From contig JBHHZJ010000150.1 in the NCBI GenBank assembly GCA_046758005.1, positions 1 through 5,599 of the forward strand: a stretch of DNA of 5,599 nt, written 5' to 3'. Numbering within the stretch: the stretch's first letter is position 1; every line of letters starts with the position of its first letter. Below are positions 1 through 5,291 of this stretch, one piece after another. This DNA comes from JBHHZJ01 sp046758005 (GTDB taxonomy: Bacteria > Pseudomonadota > Alphaproteobacteria > Kiloniellales > J153). The notes under the pieces were generated by a model. That model saw only the letters and a list, made by a program, of their open reading frames with translations. It made no database searches and was not told the origin of the DNA. The translations under genes and the position numbers were made by a program.

Positions 1-505
<505 letters not shown>

Positions 506-558
506 GTATGTCGGATCGTTCGGAATTTGTGGGGAAGGGTCGTTCTTATCACTGCGCT

Positions 559-588
559 TCTATTTGATGCTTCGCGGCGGAATGTCAA
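559..588 (-). promoter_or_regulatory. Probable sigma-70-type promoter of the DEAD-box helicase
   Basis: On the minus strand a perfect -35 TTGACA (588-583) is followed by an AT-rich segment, CATCAAATAGA (569-559), at the position expected for a -10. The -10 is poor against TATAAT, which is common in alphaproteobacteria. A start near 552 would give a leader of about 45 nt before the helicase ATG at 505. Confidence 0.55.
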
Positions 589-611
589 CCGGTTCCGTCA
601 ACAAAAGGCCT

Positions 612-630
612 GGAAAATCAGGGATTTTCC
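612..630 (-). terminator. Inverted repeat between the IalB gene and the helicase promoter, possible terminator
   Basis: GGAAAATC (612-619) and GATTTTCC (623-630) form a perfect 8-bp stem with a 3-nt loop. Read on the minus strand it is followed by AGGCCTTTTGTTG, a short T-rich tail. It could end transcripts from the IalB gene (stop at 780) before the helicase promoter at 588. The stem is AT-rich and about 150 nt from the IalB stop, so an operator is an alternative. Confidence 0.35.
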
Positions 631-779
631 CGGCATGGTCTTGGCCGCGAAATAATGTTCGTTTAGCGTGCGCGGCAACTTGGTCTTTATTGCGCCGGAG
701 CCGGTGAGCGCCGCGCTGCGCGACTGGCTCGCGAGGCGGTGAGCGGCGCCCGCGCGATTCCACGTCACCGCAAAACGCG

Positions 780-1244
780 CTAAGAGCCGGCCTCGGCGAA
801 CGCCGCAGAGAATCCCCGCAACGTGATCGTCTTGTCGAGAATGATCTCGGCGCCTTCGGTCGTGACGGTGACGCGCGCCGAACGCCCCTTGCGGAACTGT
901 TTCAGGAGCACGGCCGATTTCTCGAGCCCGAAATAGCAGGCCCCGGTTTCGCATTCGTCCGCGCTCACCGGCTCCTTGTCGTCGACCTTGACGACCGTTG
1001 CGGCAAAGGGCTCGTCCTCCCCGGCCACGACCAGCGGGATTTTTCCACTCTGGCTGTGCACGAAATAGATGACGAATTCCCGGTCGCGGTCGCTCGTCGA
1101 CACCTCCGTCGTGCAGATCTCGGCGCCCAGCGTTTCGCCGCCCAGACATTGGAAGCGCCAGATTTCCGGTTCCGCCGCGTGGGCCGCGGCGCCCATCGAC
1201 ACGGCCAGTGCGAGCAGGGCGCTCGCCGTGTCCCGGCGACTCAT
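780..1244 (-). CDS. IalB-family (invasion-associated locus B) secreted protein
   Basis: The protein is 154 residues from the ATG at 1244-1242 to the TAG at 782-780. Seen: a twin-arginine-like start (MSRRDT), a hydrophobic core (about 8-20) and a likely signal-peptidase site after AHA (about 21-23); a mature domain with four cysteines (33, 44, 98, 103); and a C-terminal stretch with CETGACYFGL (98-107), a run of hydrophobic and basic residues ending in KQFRKG (115-120), and TLRGFSAAF (141-149). This pattern matches the IalB family, small periplasmic or envelope proteins named after a Bartonella erythrocyte-invasion locus but widespread in non-pathogenic alphaproteobacteria, where their role is unknown. 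The four cysteines probably form two disulfides. In-frame ATGs further upstream (up to 1433) exist, but 1244 is chosen because it gives a proper signal peptide and the ATG at 1433 lies inside the predicted -10. No Shine-Dalgarno is visible; a strong hairpin ends right at the start codon. Confidence 0.8.
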   Translation of the reverse strand: MSRRDTASALLALAVSMGAAAHAAEPEIWRFQCLGGETLGAEICTTEVSTSDRDREFVIYFVHSQSGKIPLVVAGEDEPFAATVVKVDDKEPVSADECETGACYFGLEKSAVLLKQFRKGRSARVTVTTEGAEIILDKTITLRGFSAAFAEAGS

Positions 1245-1278
1245 ACCGGCGAGCGGATGACGCCATCCGCTCGCCGGT
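1245..1278 (-). promoter_or_regulatory. Perfect 15-bp hairpin abutting the IalB start codon
   Basis: ACCGGCGAGCGGATG (1245-1259) and its exact complement (1264-1278) are separated by 4 nt. With one G-T wobble the pairing can extend to 1242-1281, taking in the ATG itself. In the minus-strand mRNA this places the whole ribosome-binding region of the IalB gene inside a GC-rich stem. It may limit translation, or be a small REP-like palindrome that landed here. Confidence 0.7.
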
Positions 1279-1294
1279 GTGTCGTCGTTTATTT

Positions 1295-1326
1295 GCGCGC
1301 CGCCGCCCAGGGCCAACCCGGCGCGC
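1295..1326 (-). promoter_or_regulatory. Second hairpin of the IalB leader
   Basis: GCGCGCC (1295-1301) pairs with GGCGCGC (1320-1326) around an 18-nt GC-rich loop. It lies between the start-proximal hairpin and the 5' hairpin in the same predicted leader. In such GC-rich DNA a 7-bp match alone is weak evidence. Confidence 0.4.
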
Positions 1327-1327
1327 C

Positions 1328-1371
1328 GATACCGATCAGCGCCCGAGTCACCTCGTGCGCTCATCGGTATC
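1328..1371 (-). promoter_or_regulatory. 5' hairpin of the IalB leader, closing a GTGA tetraloop
   Basis: GATACCGAT (1328-1336) pairs with ATCGGTATC (1363-1371). Inside it, AGCGC (1338-1342) pairs with GCGCT (1357-1361), and CGAG (1344-1347) pairs with CTCG (1352-1355). That is 18 base pairs with two single mismatches and a 4-nt loop. As minus-strand RNA the loop reads GUGA, a GNRA-type tetraloop, which favours a folded RNA over a DNA operator. Confidence 0.6.
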
Positions 1372-1431
1372 ATGGTTCCGCGCGCCTTGGCGTGGCTGGC
1401 ATCCGAGACCTCGAAGACCGGAAACGGCGCC

Positions 1432-1459
1432 ATACTAAAGGGTGGCGGTCGCAGGTCAA
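1432..1459 (-). promoter_or_regulatory. Probable promoter of the IalB gene
   Basis: Minus-strand TTGACC (1459-1454, 5 of 6 to consensus) is followed after 16 nt by TAGTAT (1437-1432, 4 of 6). Transcription would start near 1425, giving an untranslated leader of about 180 nt that contains the three hairpins between 1245 and 1371. The promoter sits at the edge of the repeat cluster (first degenerate motif at 1461). Confidence 0.45.
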
Positions 1460-1460
1460 T

Positions 1461-1637
1461 GAATATTCCAGGGACAGTTTACAACTACGGCGACATGAAT
1501 AAGGGGACAGTATACTTGGAATAAGGGGACAGTATACTTAATTCAAGGACGGAGCAAGTAGACGTAGGCTCTGCCTTGTCCTTGAATTAAGTATACTGTC
1601 CCCTTATTCCTCCCTTATTCCTCTGTCCTCTTATTCC
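1461..1637. repeat. REP-like repeat cluster with GGGGACAG motifs in opposing orientation
   Basis: Plus-oriented copies of the core GGGGACAGTATACTT lie in 1497-1517 and 1519-1550 (22 bp apart), with a decayed copy at 1461-1481 (GGGACAGTTTA). The minus-oriented copy occupies 1578-1610, followed by decayed partial copies at 1613-1621 (CCTTATTCC) and 1622-1637 (TCTGTCCTCTTATTCC). The block is much more AT-rich than its surroundings and ends 6 bp before the stop codon of the small secreted-protein gene at 1643. I recall similar GGGGACAG/GTATAC elements near REP-associated (Y1) transposases in proteobacteria, but this could not be checked. No transposase is encoded here, so the block would be non-autonomous. 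Confidence 0.8.
1518..1610. repeat. Perfect 33-bp inverted repeat with 27-bp centre (cruciform or hairpin element)
   Basis: The left arm 1518-1550 and right arm 1578-1610 are exact reverse complements over 33 bp. The 27-bp centre (1551-1577) can add a small inner stem, GAGC (1552-1555) with GCTC (1568-1571). Each arm contains the 8-bp palindrome AGTATACT. The arm sequence identity implies recent arrival or active correction. In transcripts from the gene ending at 1643 it would form a very stable 3' hairpin and may act as a terminator or 3' stabiliser. Confidence 0.9.
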
Positions 1638-1642
1638 TGCCG

Positions 1643-2011
1643 CTAGTCGGGCAGCGGCCGCGACCAGCAGCGCACCACGCGGCGTCCGACCTGGGTCGAG
1701 TCGCGCAGGTGACAGGCCGTGAGCCGGTCTTGCTCCCTGTCCACGAGCCACAGCGTGCGGCCCGCCAACGCCCGCACCGCAGCGGCGGCCGGCGCGGCGG
1801 GTGCCGTGACGAGCGGCGCGCCCCGCACGACCTCGACCGCGCCCGCCGGGGCCGCGCCCGGCGTGCCGGGGCCGAGCGTCTCGACCGCGGCGCCGCGGTG
1901 GACGGTGACGACGTCCCGGGACGCCGCACCGGCGGCGTCGGGAACGCTCAGAAGGGCGATCGCGCCGGCGGCCAAGGCCATCCCCGCGATCGCGGTCGAT
2001 CCAAAGCGCAT
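1643..2011 (-). CDS. Small secreted protein of unknown function
   Basis: The protein is 122 residues. The start ATG (2011-2009) is supported by a Shine-Dalgarno GGGAGG centred about 10 nt upstream. Seen: a signal peptide (hydrophobic stretch about 5-22, likely cleavage near AGA at 27-29); a Val/Ala/Pro/Gly-rich middle (about 31-80) of low complexity; and a more structured C-terminus, LAGRTLWLVDREQDRLTACH (82-101), followed by a second cysteine at 115. The two cysteines (100 and 115) could form a disulfide in the periplasm. The C-terminal half, not the linker, is the likely functional part. I do not recognise a named family. The gene ends 6 bp from the repeat cluster. It lies 153 bp downstream of the hydrolase gene on the same strand, so the two could share a transcript, although no clear promoter or terminator was found between them. 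Confidence 0.75.
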   Translation of the reverse strand: MRFGSTAIAGMALAAGAIALLSVPDAAGAASRDVVTVHRGAAVETLGPGTPGAAPAGAVEVVRGAPLVTAPAAPAAAAVRALAGRTLWLVDREQDRLTACHLRDSTQVGRRVVRCWSRPLPD

Positions 2012-2027
2012 CTTCCGACCTCCCTGA

Positions 2028-2077
2028 CTGTCTTGCGTTCTGTCTTGCTTTCGTTGGGCCCTTGTTCAACCGGGCCC
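2028..2077. repeat. Short repeats upstream of the small secreted-protein gene
   Basis: A 9-bp direct repeat CTGTCTTGC occurs at 2028-2036 and 2040-2048 (12-bp period), followed by GGGCCC at 2056-2061 and again at 2072-2077, which can pair as a 6-bp stem with a 10-nt loop. They lie in the leader or promoter area of the gene starting at 2011. No convincing -35/-10 pair was found. Confidence 0.35.
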
Positions 2078-2164
2078 GCCGGCCAAGCATGGCACACAAA
2101 CGGGTCCCGGCGGAACCCCGGGTGCGGCCCGCGGTCCCGGGAAGCGGCGAGGGCTCGGGCGAGC

Positions 2165-3118
2165 CTACGGGGGATTCACCGCGCCGGCCTCGGCCAGCCA
2201 CCGGCCCGTGACGCGCACGATCTCGTGCAGCCGGGCGACCTGATCGGCGCCGACCCCGATGTGGTCCCCGGCAAGCTCCACGAAGGTCTTGGGCTCGGGC
2301 GTGAGGTCCCGGAGCAGCCGGGCGGAGCGGCGGGGTATGAACTCGTCCTCGCCGCCGCCGAGGATGAGGAACCGGCCCGAGAGATGGGGCAGGTGTTCGG
2401 CCGGCTCGACCGGGCGGAGCAGCAGGCGCACGGCCTGGGCGGCCAAGGGCTTGAACCAGTCCGGTCGGAGGTACGGATGCCCGGCGACCAGCGCGCCCAG
2501 GTCGGCCCCCCCGTACGCGATCACGGTCCAGCCGATGCGCCGCCCGGCGGCCTGGCTGAGGCGCTGCACGGCCGGCGCCGCCAGCGCCCCGAGCGAGAAG
2601 CCGAGCAGGCTCACCCGCCCGGCGTCGGCCCACGGCCGGGCCGCGAGCCACTCGATCACCGCCGCCACCTGTCCCGGCGCCGCGAGCAGCCGGCCGTAGT
2701 AGTCGAAGGCGACCCGGGTGAGCGCCAGCCCCTTCGGCAGCTTGCGCGGGATCGGCCACTCGTAGACGACGAGGATGTTGTCGCCGCTCGGCGGAATGTA
2801 GCGCGCGGTCTTCACGGCCGCGCCCAGGCCGCCGACGACGACGAGAACGGGGAGCGGCCGCTGGGGCAGCGGGTCCGGGAAGCTGACGACCAGGCGGATC
2901 TCGCCGAGCGCGTCTTCGCGCAGCACGTAGCGCTGCAGCAGCCGGCCGTTTTCGCGCGTGGCCTGCTCGGTGACGAAGAGGCGCGCCGGTCCGCCGGCGC
3001 GGGGCAGGGCGGCGATGGGGTCGCGCACGGCCAGCCAGGCAACGAAGCCGCCGACGCCCACAAGTATCGCGGCGGCCAGGACCAGCAGGGTTCTCCGGGC
3101 TCGGCTCACGGCAAGCAT
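2165..3118 (-). CDS. Membrane-anchored alpha/beta hydrolase
   Basis: The protein is 317 residues from the ATG at 3118 to the TAG at 2167-2165. Seen: an N-terminal basic stretch (SRARR) followed by one hydrophobic segment (about 9-31), a signal anchor or uncleaved signal peptide that would place the rest in the periplasm. The hydrolase fold shows a GGLG turn (96-99, possible oxyanion region), a nucleophile elbow GFSLG with Ser175, an acid in GGGEDEF (probably Asp258) and His286 in AGDHIG. The set is complete, so activity is expected, probably as an esterase or lipase-like enzyme; the substrate cannot be inferred. An in-frame ATG at 3175 would add 19 residues, but it lies in a hairpin loop directly behind tRNA-Asn and would put polar sequence before the anchor, so 3118 is preferred. 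No Shine-Dalgarno precedes 3118; a GTG at 3109 is another possibility. The tRNA-Asn gene starts 80 bp upstream on the same strand. Confidence 0.85.
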   Translation of the reverse strand: MLAVSRARRTLLVLAAAILVGVGGFVAWLAVRDPIAALPRAGGPARLFVTEQATRENGRLLQRYVLREDALGEIRLVVSFPDPLPQRPLPVLVVVGGLGAAVKTARYIPPSGDNILVVYEWPIPRKLPKGLALTRVAFDYYGRLLAAPGQVAAVIEWLAARPWADAGRVSLLGFSLGALAAPAVQRLSQAAGRRIGWTVIAYGGADLGALVAGHPYLRPDWFKPLAAQAVRLLLRPVEPAEHLPHLSGRFLILGGGEDEFIPRRSARLLRDLTPEPKTFVELAGDHIGVGADQVARLHEIVRVTGRWLAEAGAVNPP

Positions 3119-3143
3119 GTTTTGGCATGGGTGTGTCGCGGCG

Positions 3144-3159
3144 TCGCCCGAAGGCGACA
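3144..3159 (-). promoter_or_regulatory. TTCG-tetraloop hairpin before the hydrolase start
   Basis: In the minus-strand RNA GTCGCC and GGCGAC form a 6-bp stem around TTCG, a classic very stable tetraloop. Its 5' arm shares 3157-3159 with the 3' arm of the larger upstream hairpin (3157-3192), so the two cannot both form fully. Confidence 0.5.
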
Positions 3160-3192
3160 AGGGGCCGGACCGCATGGGTCCAACCCCTTGTC
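3157..3192 (-). terminator. Large hairpin directly 3' of tRNA-Asn (terminator or processing signal)
   Basis: In minus-strand RNA GACAAGGGG pairs with CCCCTTGTC (9 bp) and GGACC with GGTCC (5 bp), joined by two G-T wobbles, giving a 16-bp stem with the loop CATGC. It begins 5 nt after the CCA of tRNA-Asn. No T-run follows, so it is not a textbook Rho-independent terminator. It may mark the end of the tRNA precursor or attenuate read-through into the hydrolase gene. Confidence 0.55.
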
Positions 3193-3197
3193 CGTGT

Positions 3198-3273
<76 letters not shown>

Positions 3274-3333
3274 TCAGAGGGCATCGGCCCGTCGCCGGCA
3301 CGCCCGGTTCGTCTTTGGCTTTGGCGCGGCGGC

Positions 3334-3362
3334 GTTATATCAAAGCGCTCGACGCCCGGCAA
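3334..3362 (-). promoter_or_regulatory. Promoter of tRNA-Asn
   Basis: Minus-strand TTGCCG (3362-3357, 4 of 6) and TATAAC (3339-3334, 5 of 6) are separated by exactly 17 bp. Directly after the -10 comes a GC-only stretch (GCCGCCGCG), the kind of discriminator typical of stable-RNA promoters under stringent control. The predicted start near 3327 gives a 5' leader of about 50 nt to be removed by RNase P. Confidence 0.75.
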
Positions 3363-3373
3363 TTTATTTGCCG
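3357..3373. repeat. 6-bp inverted repeat overlapping the tRNA-Asn -35
   Basis: CGGCAA (3357-3362) and TTGCCG (3368-3373) flank the 5-nt loop TTTAT. It lies 17 nt past the stop of the small ORF at 3390, so it could help end that transcript, and it covers the -35 hexamer of the tRNA promoter, so it could equally be a protein-binding site. Confidence 0.4.
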
Positions 3374-3389
3374 CCGCGGCCCGCCCGCC

Positions 3390-3569
3390 TCAGGCGCCGG
3401 CGATCACGGCCAGGATGCACTGCGCCACCGGGAGGTAGTCCGAGTTCGGCATGTGGAACCAGCGCAGGAACTCGGCCGTGGACATGTCTCCGGACAGCCA
3501 GGTCTCCAGGAACATCCGGCTGACCGGATGCAAGCGCTCCGGCAGGCAATTCAGGATACTTTGCGGCAT
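3390..3569 (-). CDS. Small hypothetical protein, 59 residues
   Basis: Seen: MPQSILNCLPERLHPVSRMF and so on, ending in a hydrophobic tail PVAQCILAVIAGA (47-59). The composition (aromatics at 20, 24, 34, 37, 38 and 45, mixed charge, no long Arg/Ala runs) looks like real protein, unlike the Arg-rich antisense frames around it. It is probably an alpha-helical cytosolic or membrane-associated peptide. An AGGA lies about 11 nt upstream of the ATG (3569-3567). The GTG just before it (3572) would be better spaced from that site, and the frame stays open up to an ATG at 3635. I do not recognise a family. It lies 28 bp upstream of the tRNA-Asn -35 on the same strand. It may not be a gene; a conserved homologue would decide. 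Confidence 0.45.
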   Translation of the reverse strand: MPQSILNCLPERLHPVSRMFLETWLSGDMSTAEFLRWFHMPNSDYLPVAQCILAVIAGA

Positions 3570-3946
3570 CACACCGTAATCCTGGGCGGCAAATCCGCGG
3601 ACAAGCCTGGCGCCTCGGCGCGCACGAGGCGTCAAACCTTACGGGCCCGGGGCGAGGCGGCGCAACCACCGCTTCCCCGCGCACCATCGCGCCGCGTTCG
3701 CAGGCGCAATTTCGCTCAATATATAGTAGAGTCGCACCATGATTCCACTGAATATTGGGCGGGCGAAGCCGTCGAGCGCATGTGACAAGGGTGAACGGCG
3801 CCGGCGCGGAACCACTGCCGCCCGATGGCGGCATGGTGGCGGGCGGCGGTCGCGGGAAGCGAATGGTAAGGTTTTCCGGCTATCGTCCCGGACCGCCGGG
3901 CTTCGCCAAGGGCGGGAGAGGTAGCGACGCGGGGCTGCGTGCGGAC
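3570..3946. other. Gene-poor stretch between the small ORF and the metallopeptidase
   Basis: The only clear landmark is an AT-rich island at about 3707-3730 (CAATATATAGTAG) in otherwise GC-rich DNA. Frames are open here on both strands, but their products are Arg/Gly/Pro-rich and lack hydrophobic or domain patterns. The metallopeptidase frame itself is open from about 3755, so part of this stretch could be translated if an upstream start (for example the ATG at 3863) is used. Confidence 0.4.
3702..3731 (+). promoter_or_regulatory. Possible promoter of the metallopeptidase gene
   Basis: Plus-strand TTCGCA (3702-3707) is followed after about 17 bp by TATATA, or with a longer spacer by TATAGT (5 of 6). 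A start near 3733 would leave about 210 nt before the chosen ATG at 3947. The same AT island also contains minus-strand TATATT, so a divergent promoter toward the small ORF is possible. Confidence 0.35.
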
Positions 3947-5053
3947 ATGAGAGGGGACATCGTCGGCCGGGCGTGCCGTGCCGTGGAACGCGCCGCGGAC
4001 CGCCGCGCCGGCGCGGCGCGCATGTCGGTCCGCGCCGCGTTCCGGGCCGTGTTGGCGCAGCCGTGCCGGTTTCACCTGTGCGCCGGAGCAGTGGCCCTGG
4101 TCGCAGCCGCCATGGTGCTCGGCGCGGGCGGGCATCGCGAGGAGGGGACCACCGACCAGTACCGCCCCGGCGGGATGGAGGTGCGGCGCGCCGCCGAGGT
4201 GCTGAGCCGGCGCGCGCGCGCCGTCGACGGCTGTCTGCGGGTGGGGGAGACGGACCGCAGCAGCCCCGAGCGGGACGAGCTGAGCCGCGTGTTCGCGATC
4301 CTTGGGCGCAGCGCCACGGGCCGCGCGGTCCTGCGCCAGGCGCAACGGCGCGACGTGCACGTATGCATCGACGAACGGACCGATCTGCTCGCCTATTACT
4401 TCGCCGGCGTGCGTGTCGTGGGAGTGAGCGCCGAACTGTCTCAGGGCGGCAAGATCGTCTTCCTCGCCCACGAGCTCGCCCACGTCCCGCAGCATCCGGC
4501 CTACTCCGACAACCGCTTCTTCCCGGCAAGCGACCTGGTCCTGCTGCGCCGCGTGCGCGAGGCGGTGGCCGAGGCGGTGGCGACCCGGATCGCCTGGGAG
4601 CTGCGCGAGAACGGCTATCCGCACGCCTGGGAGGAAAAGGTCTCGACCTCCTACGGTGATGTGGCGCGGGCGTTCGAGGAGGCGATGACGGCGGACCGCT
4701 CGGGCGGTGGCGCGCTGCGCGCGACGCGGGCCGCCTTCGACCGATGGTTCGCGGCGCCTTGGCGGCTCAACGTCTACGACCGCATGACCGTGGACCACCT
4801 GGAGCGGATCTCGGGCGACGAGTTGGGCCTGGTGCCGCCTCGTCGGTTCCTGACCCACGGGTTCCTGGAGGGGATCGCGTGGCTCGACGGCCGCAACTTC
4901 CTGGCCGCGACCGCGGGCCGGCGGCTGACCGACCCGTACTACGCGGGCAACCTTTCGATCCGCAACGCCGCACGCCTCGAGCGCGTGCTCGACCTCGCCA
5001 CGTTCACGGCCCTGCCGTTCGACCCGGCCCCGATGGCCGGCGTCGCGTCCTGA
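3947..5053 (+). CDS. Putative membrane-anchored zinc metallopeptidase (HELAH)
   Basis: With the ATG at 3947 the protein has 368 residues. Seen: one hydrophobic segment (about 42-62, FHLCAGAVALVAAAMVLGAG) with basic residues before it, a probable signal anchor facing the periplasm; then a domain whose core is FLAHELAHVPQ with the zinc motif HExxH (His175, Glu176, His179). About 26-30 residues later comes REAVAEAVATRIAWEL, where Glu205 or Glu209 could be the third zinc ligand, as in gluzincin-type peptidases. The C-terminal third (YDRMTVDHLE, TDPYYAGNLSIRNAARLE) looks folded but is not recognised. It resembles uncharacterised alphaproteobacterial putative metallopeptidases; the substrate is unknown. 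The start is uncertain: the ATG at 4022 gives a shorter protein (343 residues) with the anchor near its N-terminus, but lies inside a strong GC palindrome; neither has a clear Shine-Dalgarno. It is the only plus-strand protein gene here and converges on the gene ending at 5111. Confidence 0.8.
   Translation: MRGDIVGRACRAVERAADRRAGAARMSVRAAFRAVLAQPCRFHLCAGAVALVAAAMVLGAGGHREEGTTDQYRPGGMEVRRAAEVLSRRARAVDGCLRVGETDRSSPERDELSRVFAILGRSATGRAVLRQAQRRDVHVCIDERTDLLAYYFAGVRVVGVSAELSQGGKIVFLAHELAHVPQHPAYSDNRFFPASDLVLLRRVREAVAEAVATRIAWELRENGYPHAWEEKVSTSYGDVARAFEEAMTADRSGGGALRATRAAFDRWFAAPWRLNVYDRMTVDHLERISGDELGLVPPRRFLTHGFLEGIAWLDGRNFLAATAGRRLTDPYYAGNLSIRNAARLERVLDLATFTALPFDPAPMAGVAS
3994..4034. repeat. 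Nested GC palindrome around the alternative ATG of the metallopeptidase
   Basis: CGCGGACC (3994-4001) and GGTCCGCG (4027-4034) form an 8-bp outer inverted repeat. Inside it lies the perfect 16-nt palindrome GCCGCGCCGGCGCGGC (4002-4017). The ATG at 4022-4024 is within the structure. It may be a chance product of Arg/Ala-rich coding. Confidence 0.45.
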
Positions 5054-5082
5054 TTCTCCGCCGCGGCCAGCGCCACGGCACC

Positions 5083-5106
5083 GGCCTCGAAGCGCCGGCT
5101 TCGGCC
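5083..5106. terminator. Hairpin between convergent genes, possible shared terminator
   Basis: CGAAGC and GCTTCG pair around GCCG (5088-5103), extended by GGC/GCC across a 2-nt bulge. It sits in the 57-bp gap between the metallopeptidase stop (5053) and the small membrane protein stop (5111). No strong T-run flanks it on either strand, so the terminator call is tentative. Confidence 0.4.
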
Positions 5107-5110
5107 CTTG

Positions 5111-5233
5111 TCAGTCCTTGCGCTCGGGCTGCTTGGCACCGCCGGAGTCGATCGAACTGTAGGCCAGGACCGCACTGAAGGCGATGAAGGCCACGATCAC
5201 CCCGATGAGGTAATAGGTCTCGCCGGTCGTCAC
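5111..5233 (-). CDS. Small single-pass membrane protein, 40 residues
   Basis: The start is a GTG at 5233-5231 with an excellent Shine-Dalgarno, GGAAGGAG (5248-5241), 7 nt upstream; this decides the start. The open frame continues upstream to 5545, but those residues are Arg/Pro-rich and unlikely to be translated. Seen: a short polar N-terminus (VTTGETYY), one transmembrane helix (about 8-25, LIGVIVAFIAFSAVLAYS) and a charged tail AKQPERKD. It is predicted to be inner-membrane with the basic tail in the cytoplasm. I do not recognise a named family; short one-helix proteins of this form occur in alphaproteobacteria and some act as subunits of respiratory or transport complexes, but nothing here shows which. 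A perfect FNR/FixK box lies upstream, pointing to induction at low oxygen. Confidence 0.75.
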   Translation of the reverse strand: MTTGETYYLIGVIVAFIAFSAVLAYSSIDSGGAKQPERKD

Positions 5234-5291
5234 CGTCGGGCTCCTTCCCGATCCGTCCCCGGTACGGAACAGGAGGTGCGGGCCAGGCGCC

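Noticed and set aside
668..742. A 24-codon plus-strand frame starting GTG and ending ALRDWLARR, resembling the C-terminus of a LysR-type regulator
   Set aside because: It is too short, preceded in frame by a stop and without a ribosome-binding site or any upstream match; probably coincidence.
1461..1637. CRISPR array
   Set aside because: The repeats are spaced irregularly, occur in both orientations and decay outwards; there are no regular unique spacers and no cas genes.
1587..3128. A 513-codon minus-strand open frame
   Set aside because: It is a shadow frame in GC-rich DNA: Arg/Pro/Gly-rich product, runs through the hydrolase and small secreted-protein genes in another frame, and spans the REP-like repeat.
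3119..3175. 19-residue N-terminal extension of the hydrolase from the ATG at 3175
   Set aside because: The ATG lies in the loop of the hairpin behind tRNA-Asn and the added residues are polar and precede the signal anchor; it is possible but less likely than 3118.
3639..3740. A 33-codon minus-strand frame beginning MVRLYYILSEIAP, a possible leader peptide
   Set aside because: It has only a weak ribosome-binding site, an Arg-rich second half and no downstream gene arrangement that would need a leader peptide.
3716..4858. A 380-codon minus-strand open frame antisense to the metallopeptidase
   Set aside because: It is mirror coding of the HExxH gene; His/Arg/Ala-rich with no recognisable domains, while the plus-strand frame has a membrane anchor and zinc motif.
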